Source of the DNA: Leptospira jelokensis | GTDB taxonomy: Bacteria; Spirochaetota; Leptospiria; Leptospirales; Leptospiraceae | Direction of reading: 5' to 3' | DNA: 64,000 bases | NCBI RefSeq assembly: GCF_004769635.1 | Contig: NZ_RQGH01000009.1 | Location: forward strand, 186,001-250,000 | In this document: in pieces, positions 18,129 to 27,116 of the stretch | How positions within the stretch are numbered: position 1 is the first letter of the stretch | How the letters are laid out: each line of letters starts with the position of its first letter | The notes under the pieces: generated by a model | The model's input: the letters and a program-made list of their open reading frames with translations, nothing else | Told to the model about the DNA's origin: nothing | Databases searched by the model: none | Translations under genes and position numbers: made by a program

Positions 18129-19405
18129 TGGAACCAACAAATCCCAATCAAACACTTTCCCCTAAGGTAGACCTGAGCCGTAGGCCTAAAGAACCAATTC
18201 TTATCATTGAGGATAAACGGGAAAACCAAGTTCTATTAGAAGGAATTTGCAAACGAATTGGGGTTCCGTCGGAAGTTGCGGAGAATGGAGACATCGCCTT
18301 AAAAATGGCGAAACAAAAACAGTACAGTCTTTATTTGGTAGACCTAATGATGCCAGTCATAGACGGCAAAACCTTCATCGCCGAACAGAGTCAGGTGGAA
18401 CCGAATGCAGTGTTTATTGTCCAAACTGCCATCGACCAAACAGAAGAAATCATTGAGATCATGAAATTGGGAGTGTATGATTATTTAATCAAACCTCTGC
18501 ACGTAGAAATTGTGGCCGATCGTTTGGAAAAGGCTTTAGAATACGTCTACTTAAAAAGAATGGAAGCCCTTCTCATCGACGAAGAAGCAAAGGAACTCAA
18601 AAGCCAGTTGGAATGGCTGAATTACAAAGAGTCACATAGAAAAACCACTGAAGTCAATGCAGAACTCAACTCGATATTAAACTTAAAAACGACAATGATG
18701 CAAGGATCTGGCCTTGGTGCAATGACAACTCTGATTGATACAATCGATAAAATCAAAAAAGAAGAAAATGGAAATTATCTCATCCAAAAAGAGTATTGGG
18801 AATTACTCACCGAAAACCAAGACCACAACAAAACCATGTTAAAAGGTCTTGATTTAGCGGTCGATGTCATTCAATCCAAATTTGTTTTACAAAAAGTATC
18901 AAGTAACCAATTATTATCCCTCTTACCAGAAATTGCAAAAGACTTTCAAACTGAAATGGAAGCAAAACAAATCAAAGTGAACCTACCAGTTGTAAAACAA
19001 ACCGTTAGTTTAGAGCTTGAATTAGAATCGATAAAAACTGTGGTTCATGAAATTTTTACAAATGGTTTGAAATATTCAAAAACAAATTCTAATTTTGATA
19101 TCTTTGTAACCTTTGTAGATGGTTACTTTTGTTTGTCCGCTAAAAATAATTTGATTGAAGATGAGTATGCAAAACAACTTTTGCATTCAGAAAAAAAATT
19201 AGTAGAACCATTTTACCGCATCCACCCTCCTGTTGAGAGTTTCCACCATAAAGAAAAATTTAGCTTAGGTCTTGGACTCACCATGGTAGACTTTATCTTA
19301 CAAAAACACAATGGAATGTTTTTTATCAGAAATGCAATTGATCACACCACGGAAACAAAAGCAAACTGTGTGATTGCAGAAATTTTTCTCCCAATTCAAA
19401 CATAA
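18125..19405 (+). CDS. Receiver domain protein with C-terminal HATPase
   Basis: The 426-residue protein starts with a REC domain (PILIIEDKRENQ, YLVDLMMPVIDGK with the phospho-Asp, IVQTAID, YDYLIKPL). A helical linker of about 120 residues follows (SQLEWLNYKESHRKTTEVNAEL ...), without a recognisable HE/DxRxP H-box. The C-terminus is an HATPase with the N box HEIFTNGLKYS and the G2-type FSLGLGLTMV. It could be a phosphorylation-controlled ATPase or a kinase with a divergent phospho-acceptor helix. Its partner is probably the kinase encoded upstream. Its start codon is within a hairpin (18087-18128). It is followed 12 bases later by a CheY gene. Confidence 0.78.
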   Translation: MVEPTNPNQTLSPKVDLSRRPKEPILIIEDKRENQVLLEGICKRIGVPSEVAENGDIALKMAKQKQYSLYLVDLMMPVIDGKTFIAEQSQVEPNAVFIVQTAIDQTEEIIEIMKLGVYDYLIKPLHVEIVADRLEKALEYVYLKRMEALLIDEEAKELKSQLEWLNYKESHRKTTEVNAELNSILNLKTTMMQGSGLGAMTTLIDTIDKIKKEENGNYLIQKEYWELLTENQDHNKTMLKGLDLAVDVIQSKFVLQKVSSNQLLSLLPEIAKDFQTEMEAKQIKVNLPVVKQTVSLELELESIKTVVHEIFTNGLKYSKTNSNFDIFVTFVDGYFCLSAKNNLIEDEYAKQLLHSEKKLVEPFYRIHPPVESFHHKEKFSLGLGLTMVDFILQKHNGMFFIRNAIDHTTETKANCVIAEIFLPIQT

Positions 19406-19417
19406 AAAGGAAACAAA

Positions 19418-19783
19418 ATGAATAGAAAAATCTTAATAATCGATGATTCAGCTGTATTTCGAAAGATTATCTCTGTCCATCTTAAGAATGCCAACTTTGA
19501 TCTGATTGAAGCTGGCGATGGTTTAGAAGGATTAAAACAATTAGAAGTAAGTCCAGTGGATCTCATCGTTTCGGATATGAACATGCCGAATATGGATGGA
19601 ATTAGTTTTATCAAAAAAGTAAAAGAGAATGCCAAATTCAAATTCACTCCCATCATCATGTTGACTACGGAATCACAACCTGAGAAAAAACAACAAGGAA
19701 TGGATGCTGGTGCCAAGGCATGGCTCACCAAACCATTTTCTCCAGAAGAACTACTGGATACCATCACGAAGTTATTACCATAA
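19418..19783 (+). CDS. cheY: CheY-like single-domain response regulator
   Basis: The 121-residue protein is a bare receiver: ILIIDDSAVFRKI (acidic pair), LIVSDMNMPNMDGISF (phospho-Asp), IIMLTTES (switch Thr) and AWLTKPFSPEEL (conserved Lys). It has no output domain. Its place in the chemotaxis operon, just before the STAS and cheA genes, makes it a likely CheA phosphorylation target; whether it is the one that binds the motor cannot be told, since Leptospira carry several CheY proteins. AAAGGAAAC precedes the ATG. Confidence 0.9.
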   Translation: MNRKILIIDDSAVFRKIISVHLKNANFDLIEAGDGLEGLKQLEVSPVDLIVSDMNMPNMDGISFIKKVKENAKFKFTPIIMLTTESQPEKKQQGMDAGAKAWLTKPFSPEELLDTITKLLP

Positions 19784-19786
19784 ACA

Positions 19787-20158
19787 ATGGAACCAAACCA
19801 ATCCATTCAAAACACAAATGCGGAAGTAATCATTGTTTGGTCAGGTTATCTTACCGTTCCATTTATCAAAGAATGGTATGAACAATCGAAACATTGGGAA
19901 AACGTAAATGGCAAAAAAATAAAACTCAATTTGAATGGAATTGAAAGGATCGACTCTGCAGGGATCCAACTTCTCATTTACTTAAAAACACAAACTTTAA
20001 AAAAACACCAAAGTTTGGAACTAACCAATCATTCCTTGGCAGTGCTCAAAAGTTTTGACTTACTTGGGCTTGTCTCATTTTTCGGAGACCGTATCAAAGT
20101 AAAAAAAGAACACTCTCATGAAGTTGAGTTTCGGTATGGAACAAGGAAAGTTTCGTAA
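19787..20158 (+). CDS. STAS domain protein in chemotaxis operon
   Basis: The 123-residue protein is a STAS domain related to anti-sigma factor antagonists. The segment KLNLNGIERIDSAGIQLLIYLKTQ contains the DSAG motif in which the Ser is the usual phosphorylation site. It lies three bases after cheY, and its stop overlaps the cheA start (TAATG). STAS genes occur in many che operons, but their role is poorly defined; here it may scaffold, or be phosphorylated by an RsbW-like kinase such as the one at 31908-34655. Confidence 0.82.
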   Translation: MEPNQSIQNTNAEVIIVWSGYLTVPFIKEWYEQSKHWENVNGKKIKLNLNGIERIDSAGIQLLIYLKTQTLKKHQSLELTNHSLAVLKSFDLLGLVSFFGDRIKVKKEHSHEVEFRYGTRKVS

Positions 20159-22350
20159 TGGATTTAACGGAAGTCATAGATGCCTACCTCGTTGAATCTG
20201 AGGAACTTTTACGAGACATGGAAACGATCCTACTCCGGACAGAGTCTTCTCTTCCTTCGGACGAAGATCTAAATGCCATCTTTCGAGCCGTACATACCAT
20301 CAAAGGAACAGCCGGTATGTTTGGCTTCGAATCGACTGTATCTTTTACCCATGTTGTGGAAAATCTATTAGACGAATTACGTTCCCATGCCATCGATTTC
20401 CAGCCTATCTTCACCGAACTTTTGTTAAAAGCAAAAGACCATTTGAATTTTTTAGTTTCCGAAGAAACAAAAGGAAAAATCCCTTCGGACAAAATTGTTT
20501 TTGGACAAACAATCCTCGATGCAATGAAACCTTTTTTGCAACCAAGTGGAGATGAAAAAAAGGAAACCCTCATTGGCAAAGGGGATATACAAAACCAAGG
20601 GTTCACAGGTTCAAGCCAAATGGAAACACGGGAAAACAAAATTGGTTTTCCCAATTACTTAATCTCCTTTCGGCCCAATCTCAATGTTTTTTCCCACGGA
20701 CTTGATCCTATTTCCTTCATTGGATACTTAAAAAAAATAGGAACCATCATTTCCTTAAAGACCATCGATCAATTTTTGCCCGACGGACATGAATTTAATC
20801 CGGAAAATTGTTATTTAGGATTTGAAATCCAATTCCAATCAGATAAGGATTTGGAAACTGTTAGTAAGGTATTTAATTTTATTGAGAATGATAGTTTTTT
20901 GCATATCTACCCACCTGGTTTTCTAACAACAGACCTTGTTGATTTGGCAAACCAACTTCCGGAAGAAGAAATTTATTTAGGAAATGTGTGGAAGGAAATC
21001 CAAGTATTAGATGAAAAAGGATTTTTAGATTATTTAGAAGAAATCAAATCCAGAAAAACGGGTTTCCAAGTACAATCGACAAGTTCAATCACTTCCACAA
21101 CTGCCACAGAAAGGTTCACTGAAACAACAGGCAGTGAACAGAACAGTTTTGATGCAAACAAAGAAAATACAAAATCTATTACCATCAAAGTGGATTCCAA
21201 ACGCATTGACAACCTCATCAATCGTGTTGGGGAATTAGTTGTCTCATGTGCAAATATGAACCAACTCATCGGTGAAACGGAAGATTCGAATTTACAAGAA
21301 TCATCCTTACTCGTGATGAGGCTTCTCAATGAAGTAAGAGAAATATCTTTAAAATTGCGAATGGTTCCAATTGGAGATAGCTTCCAAAAGTATACGAGGA
21401 TTGTCCGTGACCTAAGCAAAGAATTGGAAAAGGACATTCGCCTCGTTACCGAAGGAAATGAAACTGAACTGGATCGAAACATTGTAGAAAAATTAAGTGA
21501 TCCCCTCACCCATTTGGTTAGGAATGCATGTGACCATGGATTGGAAACAGCGGAAGTTCGTATGCAAAATGGCAAACCCAAACAAGGTACCATCAAACTG
21601 AATGCCTATCACGAGGCTGGTAGCGTTGTGATCGAAGTTTCAGATGATGGGAATGGAATTTCCAAAGAGAAGGTTTGGCAAAAAGGAATTGAAAAAGGTT
21701 TAGTGTCAGGACCAATACCAGACTCAGACGAAGAGGTCTACAAACTCCTTTTCCAACCAGGATTTTCTACGGCTCAAAAAATCACAAATGTTTCGGGCAG
21801 AGGTGTTGGGTTAGATGTGGTCTACAAAAACATTGAAGCCTTACGTGGAACGATCACGGTTAAATCAAATCCAAACCACGGGAGTCGATTTATTTTGAGA
21901 TTACCTTTGACTCTCGCGATCATTGAAGGATTCCTCGTAGCTGTTGGAAAAAGCCATTTCATCATCCCTATGGAAATGGTCCTGGAATGTTTGCATTTCT
22001 CTGAGGAAGAAAAAGAAAACCAAAACCAATTTTTTGCACTCCGAGGGAATTTGATTCCATTCCTTCGGTTAAAGGACTATTATCCTTGTGAAACGAATTC
22101 GGAAGGAATAAGAGAAAATATTGTGATCGTACGCAATGGAGAAAAAAAAGCAGGAATCGTTGTGGAAAGGTTGTTAGGTGAGTACCAAACCGTGATCAAA
22201 CCCATGGGTTCTGTCTTCCGACATGTAAAAGGTGTCAGTGGATCGAGTATCCTCGGTGACGGGAATGTTGCCCTCATCATAGATGTTCCCTCATTGTTTG
22301 AGAGAACCATCAGTATTGAAAATCAGAAATTAGTAAGTCGTAGAGGTTGA
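20158..22350 (+). CDS. cheA: Chemotaxis histidine kinase CheA
   Basis: This 730-residue protein has the CheA order: Hpt (1-105) with [14 protein letters not shown] and phospho-acceptor His46; a diverged middle region (about 160-310) in place of a standard P2; a dimerisation helix pair ([24 protein letters not shown]); an HATPase ([11 protein letters not shown] as N box, SDDGNGIS as G1, GRGVGLDVV as G2); and a CheW-like C-terminal domain. It autophosphorylates in response to receptor state and passes phosphate to CheY and CheB. It is translationally linked to the STAS gene upstream and is separated by one base from the receptor gene. Confidence 0.94.
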   Translation: MDLTEVIDAYLVESEELLRDMETILLRTESSLPSDEDLNAIFRAVHTIKGTAGMFGFESTVSFTHVVENLLDELRSHAIDFQPIFTELLLKAKDHLNFLVSEETKGKIPSDKIVFGQTILDAMKPFLQPSGDEKKETLIGKGDIQNQGFTGSSQMETRENKIGFPNYLISFRPNLNVFSHGLDPISFIGYLKKIGTIISLKTIDQFLPDGHEFNPENCYLGFEIQFQSDKDLETVSKVFNFIENDSFLHIYPPGFLTTDLVDLANQLPEEEIYLGNVWKEIQVLDEKGFLDYLEEIKSRKTGFQVQSTSSITSTTATERFTETTGSEQNSFDANKENTKSITIKVDSKRIDNLINRVGELVVSCANMNQLIGETEDSNLQESSLLVMRLLNEVREISLKLRMVPIGDSFQKYTRIVRDLSKELEKDIRLVTEGNETELDRNIVEKLSDPLTHLVRNACDHGLETAEVRMQNGKPKQGTIKLNAYHEAGSVVIEVSDDGNGISKEKVWQKGIEKGLVSGPIPDSDEEVYKLLFQPGFSTAQKITNVSGRGVGLDVVYKNIEALRGTITVKSNPNHGSRFILRLPLTLAIIEGFLVAVGKSHFIIPMEMVLECLHFSEEEKENQNQFFALRGNLIPFLRLKDYYPCETNSEGIRENIVIVRNGEKKAGIVVERLLGEYQTVIKPMGSVFRHVKGVSGSSILGDGNVALIIDVPSLFERTISIENQKLVSRRG

Positions 22351-22351
22351 T

Positions 22352-25078
22352 ATGAAGTCAGTGAATACAAACACAAAACTAGTCGGGTATTTTTTCATCG
22401 GATTTTTGTTCACGGTCTGGGTAAGTGTTTACAGTGCAGGGCTGTTCTCCACAAAGGAGACACTACCTTTAAACGTTGAAGAAAGGACAAAGAAACTCGA
22501 TTCCCTTTCTCACCTGTTAAAATCGAGTATGTCCATCCAAGAATCGATAACAACCATCACCCATTCCAATGGAGCCGATGATACCTTAATCGCGAAAACA
22601 AAGTATGATATTGATAAACTGAACCAATCCTTTGAGCAGGTTTCCAAAATATTTACAAAAGAAACCGAAATCTCAAAATTCCATGTTGTTGCAAAAGAGA
22701 AGGATGGTTATCTAAATTCCGTTTCCAACCAAATCAATTCAATTGAATCCCTAAAAAACAAAAAACAACAAGTATCCCTGAATCCGGAAATTTCGACACA
22801 ATGGAAAAATTATTCCAGTCATTTGGAGGACTTCCAAAAATTAGTTTTTATCAACAGTTTGCAGGAGATCGAAACCAAACTCGGCGAAAAACCAGAGGAT
22901 TCTACCACCATCTATATTGGAAGTGGAATATTTTTACTGGTTTCGTTTGCATTCCTGCTGTTTCTCATCAAACAAATCAGCAAACCCTTAAAAGAAGCGA
23001 TCCAAATCCGAACTGCCCTTGATAGTGTTTCTACAAATGTTATGATTTCAGATTTAAATTTAGATGTTGTTTATATGAATAAATCCATTCATAAGATGTT
23101 TTCGAATTCTGAATCAGACATCCAAAAACAAATCAGGAACTTTTCTTTAAAAAATTTAATGGGTAGTAATATCGATTCCTACCACAAAGATCCAAGCCAC
23201 CAAAGGAAATTACTTGGAACCTTTACCTCTGAACACAAAACAAGTATCATCATCGGGAATCGAGAATTCAACTTGATCGCCAATCCAATTTTAACTGATA
23301 AAGGGGAACGATTGGGAAGTGTTGTTGAATGGGCTGATGTAACAGAAAGTAATGCGCAAGCAAGAGCTGTTGACAGATCGCAAGCCATGATTGAATTTAA
23401 GATGGATGGAACCATTCTCACTGCAAACGAAAACTTTTTAACTCTTATGGGTTATAGTTTGGCAGAGATCAAGGGACAACACCACCGTATGTTTGTGGAA
23501 TCAAAAGAAGCAAATTCGGAAGAGTATCGCCAATTTTGGGTAAGTTTAAATCGAGGAGAATTCCAAACGGCCGAATACAAACGAATTGGAAAAAATGGAA
23601 AGGAAGTTTGGTTACAAGCAACCTACACACCAATCCTTGATGCCAATGGTGTTCCGATAAAGGTGATGAAATTTGCAACGGATATTACTGAAAATAAAAA
23701 ACAAATTAGAGAGTTTGTTGGCCAAATCGAAGCCATCAACAAAGCCCAGGCAACCATTGAGTTCCATTTAGATGGAACCATCATTTCCGCAAATGATATC
23801 TTTTTATCTACTATGGGTTATTCCCTATCTGAAATCGAAGGGAAACACCATCGTATGTTTGTGGAACCAAATTATGTGAATTCAGAAGAATACAAACAAT
23901 TCTGGACATCGCTTGGTCGTGGCGAATTCCAAACGGCCGAATACAAACGAATTGGAAAAGGTGGAAAGGAGGTTTGGTTACAAGCCACGTATAACCCAAT
24001 CCTTGATTTGAACGGAAAACCGTACAAAGTGATTAAGTTTGCATCCGACATCACTGAACAAAAAAAATTAGCCATTGAAACTTCTCGTATCGTGGATGAT
24101 TTAGTGATAGGACTTGCAGCTCTTGAAAAAGGAGATTTGACCCAACTCATTACAAACCATTATGAGGGAGGGTTTGCTAGGCTTCGTGATTCCTTCAATA
24201 ATACTTCTAAAAAATTAATAGAAATCATCAATGAAGTGAGAACCAATACAGATGCGCTTGTAAATGCTTCCGACGAAGTTGCATCCACTGCCAGTACACT
24301 TTCCCAAGGGGCAAGTGAACAAGCTGCTTCTGTAGAAGAAACATCGGCATCCCTAGAAGAAATGGGTGCATCCATTGACCAAAATGCTGAAAATGCAAAA
24401 CAAACCGATACCATTGCGACAAAATCGGCTAAAGATGCAAAACAAGGTGGTGAGGCTGTGAAAAACACAGTCAAAGCAATGAAAGAAATTGCAGATAAAA
24501 TTTCTATCATTGAAGACATTGCCTACCAGACAAACTTACTCGCGTTAAATGCCGCAATTGAAGCAGCACGAGCAGGTGAACATGGAAAAGGTTTTGCAGT
24601 AGTGGCATCAGAAGTGCGTAAACTTGCGGAACGGTCGCAAAAATCTGCAAACGAAATTGGAACCCTCGCTGGAAGTTCCGTTCAGATTGCAGAATCTGCC
24701 GGCAAACTCATTGAAGAAATTGTCCCTGCGATCAATAAAACTGCGGACCTTGTGCAAGAAATCACAGCCGCAAGCCAAGAACAATCTTCTGGAGTGAATG
24801 AGGTGAATAAGGCCATGGGACAACTTGACCAAGTATCCCAACAATCAGCAAGTGCCTCTGAAGAACTAGCAGCCATTGCGGAAGAATTACAGGCACAAGC
24901 AGAACGATTGCTCTCATCCATCAGTTTTTTCAAACTTGGAAAAATGGCGAGTGTGACACAAAATGCAGACCCAAAGGCTTTAAAACACCCAACACAGAAA
25001 AGCCCATCTCCGAAAAAGGAAATGGTGAACAAAAAAGCTGATGACTTGGATGATCATGGTAAGTTCCAAAAATATTGA
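22352..25078 (+). CDS. Methyl-accepting chemotaxis protein with three PAS domains
   Basis: The 908-residue receptor has a membrane segment near residues 9-30, a helical periplasmic part (31-184), a second span (about 185-206), then three PAS domains (about 215-335, 340-455, 462-575), a HAMP-like linker ([10 protein letters not shown]) and a long signalling coiled coil. The tip is [35 protein letters not shown]2 and PAS3 are very similar and share a 62-base near-identical DNA segment, evidence of recent duplication. No CheR-tethering pentapeptide ends the protein. The PAS domains could sense redox state or a small ligand; no haem or flavin motif is visible. It is part of the che operon. Confidence 0.92.
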   Translation: MKSVNTNTKLVGYFFIGFLFTVWVSVYSAGLFSTKETLPLNVEERTKKLDSLSHLLKSSMSIQESITTITHSNGADDTLIAKTKYDIDKLNQSFEQVSKIFTKETEISKFHVVAKEKDGYLNSVSNQINSIESLKNKKQQVSLNPEISTQWKNYSSHLEDFQKLVFINSLQEIETKLGEKPEDSTTIYIGSGIFLLVSFAFLLFLIKQISKPLKEAIQIRTALDSVSTNVMISDLNLDVVYMNKSIHKMFSNSESDIQKQIRNFSLKNLMGSNIDSYHKDPSHQRKLLGTFTSEHKTSIIIGNREFNLIANPILTDKGERLGSVVEWADVTESNAQARAVDRSQAMIEFKMDGTILTANENFLTLMGYSLAEIKGQHHRMFVESKEANSEEYRQFWVSLNRGEFQTAEYKRIGKNGKEVWLQATYTPILDANGVPIKVMKFATDITENKKQIREFVGQIEAINKAQATIEFHLDGTIISANDIFLSTMGYSLSEIEGKHHRMFVEPNYVNSEEYKQFWTSLGRGEFQTAEYKRIGKGGKEVWLQATYNPILDLNGKPYKVIKFASDITEQKKLAIETSRIVDDLVIGLAALEKGDLTQLITNHYEGGFARLRDSFNNTSKKLIEIINEVRTNTDALVNASDEVASTASTLSQGASEQAASVEETSASLEEMGASIDQNAENAKQTDTIATKSAKDAKQGGEAVKNTVKAMKEIADKISIIEDIAYQTNLLALNAAIEAARAGEHGKGFAVVASEVRKLAERSQKSANEIGTLAGSSVQIAESAGKLIEEIVPAINKTADLVQEITAASQEQSSGVNEVNKAMGQLDQVSQQSASASEELAAIAEELQAQAERLLSSISFFKLGKMASVTQNADPKALKHPTQKSPSPKKEMVNKKADDLDDHGKFQKY
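23558..23985 (+). repeat. Intragenic direct repeat in tandem PAS domains
   Basis: The 62-base segments 23558-23619 and 23924-23985 differ at only three positions and are 366 bases (122 codons) apart, exactly one PAS unit. The flanking parts of the two PAS domains are clearly more diverged at DNA level, which points to recent duplication followed by partial divergence, or to gene conversion of the core. Confidence 0.8.
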
Positions 25079-25089
25079 GGGGATAAGTG

Positions 25090-25569
25090 ATGCAAGAGAT
25101 CCAATACTTAACCTTCCTACTCTCCAATGAATTGTTTGGACTAGGGATTTTGTACATCAAAGAAATCATTGAGTTTGAATCAGTTACTCATGTTCCCATG
25201 ATGCCAGAGTACATCCCTGGGGTCATCAATTTGCGTGGCAATGTAGTACCCGTGATTGACTTAAACACTAGGTTTTACAAAAAGAAAACAGAAACGAATC
25301 GAAAAACTTGCATCATCATTACAGAAATCAAGTTAGAGAAGGAGAACATTGATGTAGGTTTACTTGTTGATGCCGTTAACGAAGTTGTTGATATTCCTGA
25401 AACCCAAATTGAGGAAGCACCAAGTTTTGGTTCAAAAATTCGTTTGGACTTTATCCAAGGCATTGGTAAGTTAGAAAACCAATTTGTAATCATTTTAAAA
25501 ATCAATCAAATTTTGGATTTAAGCGAAATTCAAAACATTCATGAAACTTCATCTCAGATAAGTGAGTGA
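25090..25569 (+). CDS. cheW: Chemotaxis coupling protein CheW
   Basis: The 159-residue protein is a single CheW domain coupling receptor to CheA. It shows QYLTFLLSNELFGLGILYIKEI, IPGVINLRGNVVPVIDLNTRF and VGLLVDAVNEVVDIP, the standard family blocks. The ATG at 25090 sits seven bases after GAGGGG; a GTG three bases earlier is possible but less well placed. Its end overlaps the region before cheD, so the genes are closely packed. Confidence 0.93.
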   Translation: MQEIQYLTFLLSNELFGLGILYIKEIIEFESVTHVPMMPEYIPGVINLRGNVVPVIDLNTRFYKKKTETNRKTCIIITEIKLEKENIDVGLLVDAVNEVVDIPETQIEEAPSFGSKIRLDFIQGIGKLENQFVIILKINQILDLSEIQNIHETSSQISE

Positions 25570-25570
25570 T

Positions 25571-26059
25571 ATGGAACCTCCCTATGAAGTGATTGATACC
25601 TACCTCAAACCAGGTGAGATCTTTTTTGGAGACCACCACCACCGAGTGAGAACACTTCTTGGATCCTGTGTATCCATCGTTTTATGGCATCCGAAATACC
25701 ATCTTGGAGGAATGTGCCACTACCTACTCCCACATCCTTCTGATATTAAATTAGAAAAAACGTATAAATATGGGGAAGATGCCTTCGAATACTTCCTCAA
25801 AGAAATCAAAAAAGCGCATACCAAAGCAGAGGATTACCTCGCAAAAATATTTGGAGGGTCCAACATGTTTCTAAACGAGGAAAGAGAAATTCTTAGAAAT
25901 AATGCAACAAGTCTTATTGGCACACGGAATGCGGAATTTGCAAAAAAGATATTATCATCGAATAAAATCAAAATCATTTCAGAAGACTTGGGTGGTAACC
26001 AATCAAGAAAAATTTATTTTTCCGTTTGGGACGGAGAAGTTTGGGTAGAGAAAAAGTAA
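25571..26059 (+). CDS. cheD: Chemoreceptor glutamine deamidase CheD
   Basis: The 162-residue enzyme deamidates glutamines of chemoreceptors to create methylation sites. The catalytic Cys is in TLLGSCVSIVLW and the His in GGMCHYLLPHP; KIFGGSNMF follows, as in the family. I chose the ATG at 25571, one base after the cheW stop; a GTG at 25562 inside cheW lacks a ribosome-binding site. Presence of CheD with CheB but without a nearby CheR is noteworthy. Confidence 0.92.
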   Translation: MEPPYEVIDTYLKPGEIFFGDHHHRVRTLLGSCVSIVLWHPKYHLGGMCHYLLPHPSDIKLEKTYKYGEDAFEYFLKEIKKAHTKAEDYLAKIFGGSNMFLNEEREILRNNATSLIGTRNAEFAKKILSSNKIKIISEDLGGNQSRKIYFSVWDGEVWVEKK

Positions 26060-26062
26060 TCC

Positions 26063-27115
26063 ATGAATAGAATTAAAGTCTTTGTAATTGATGACTCAGC
26101 TGTCGTAAGACAAGTGTTAACTGAAATTTTTAAACAAGATTCTCGGTTCCAATTCTTAGGAAGTGCCTCTGACCCCATCTTTGCGATGGACAAAATGAAT
26201 AATCTTTGGCCCGATGTAATCGTTCTTGACATTGAAATGCCAAGAATGGATGGTCTTTCGTTCTTAAAAAAAATCATGTCAGAAAGGCCAACACCTGTTG
26301 TGATTTGTTCGACCCTCACAACAGAAGGATCCGAAACTGCCATCCTTGCCATGAACTTAGGCGCCTGTGACATCATCACAAAACCAAAAATTGGTTTAAA
26401 AGATTTTTTAAATGAAAGTACAATTGCTCTCACGGATGCTGTTTTTGCTGCTGCTTCTGCGTCCACCAAACACCTACCAAATCCTTCCAAAACCACAGAA
26501 TTGAAAGTCCAACTCGATAAAAAACAAGAGTTATCTTCTTTACAGGCAACTGAAAAAATCATTGCGATTGGAACCTCCACTGGTGGCACAATCGCCCTAG
26601 AACATGTGTTAACGAAACTTCCAAAAGAAAACACCCCAGGCATTGTGATCGTTCAACATATGCCAGAAAAATTTACAGAAGCTTTCGCCAAACGTTTGGA
26701 TTCCATTTGTGAAATCCGTGTCAAAGAAGCAAACGATGGCGACCGTGTGGTGCGAGGACTTGCCCTCATAGCGCCTGGGAACAAACACATGACTCTCAAA
26801 CGTTCTGGGGCGCAGTATTATGTAGAAGTAATGGATGGACCACTTGTCAACCGCCACAAACCATCGGTGGATGTTCTATTTCGATCGGTTGCCAAACAAG
26901 CCGGAAAAAATGCACGGGGCATCATCATGACAGGTATGGGAGATGATGGAGCTCTTGGCTTACAAGAAATGAAAGAGGCAGGGGCTGAAACCATTGCCCA
27001 AAATGAGGAAACGTCTGTTGTCTTTGGAATGCCGAAAGAGGCAATCAAAAGAGGATGTGTTGACCACATCCTCCCACTTGGTGAAATCTATAAAAAGATC
27101 ATTGGCTACGGTTGA
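26063..27115 (+). CDS. cheB: Protein-glutamate methylesterase CheB
   Basis: The 350-residue protein joins an N-terminal receiver ([39 protein letters not shown]) to a C-terminal methylesterase with the triad in AIGTSTGG (Ser), [11 protein letters not shown] (His) and MTGMGDDG (Asp). CheA-dependent phosphorylation activates demethylation or deamidation of receptors. It is the last gene of the che operon. Its stop is one base from the stop of the convergent carboxylase gene, leaving no room for an intergenic terminator. Confidence 0.94.
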   Translation: MNRIKVFVIDDSAVVRQVLTEIFKQDSRFQFLGSASDPIFAMDKMNNLWPDVIVLDIEMPRMDGLSFLKKIMSERPTPVVICSTLTTEGSETAILAMNLGACDIITKPKIGLKDFLNESTIALTDAVFAAASASTKHLPNPSKTTELKVQLDKKQELSSLQATEKIIAIGTSTGGTIALEHVLTKLPKENTPGIVIVQHMPEKFTEAFAKRLDSICEIRVKEANDGDRVVRGLALIAPGNKHMTLKRSGAQYYVEVMDGPLVNRHKPSVDVLFRSVAKQAGKNARGIIMTGMGDDGALGLQEMKEAGAETIAQNEETSVVFGMPKEAIKRGCVDHILPLGEIYKKIIGYG

Positions 27116-27116
27116 A

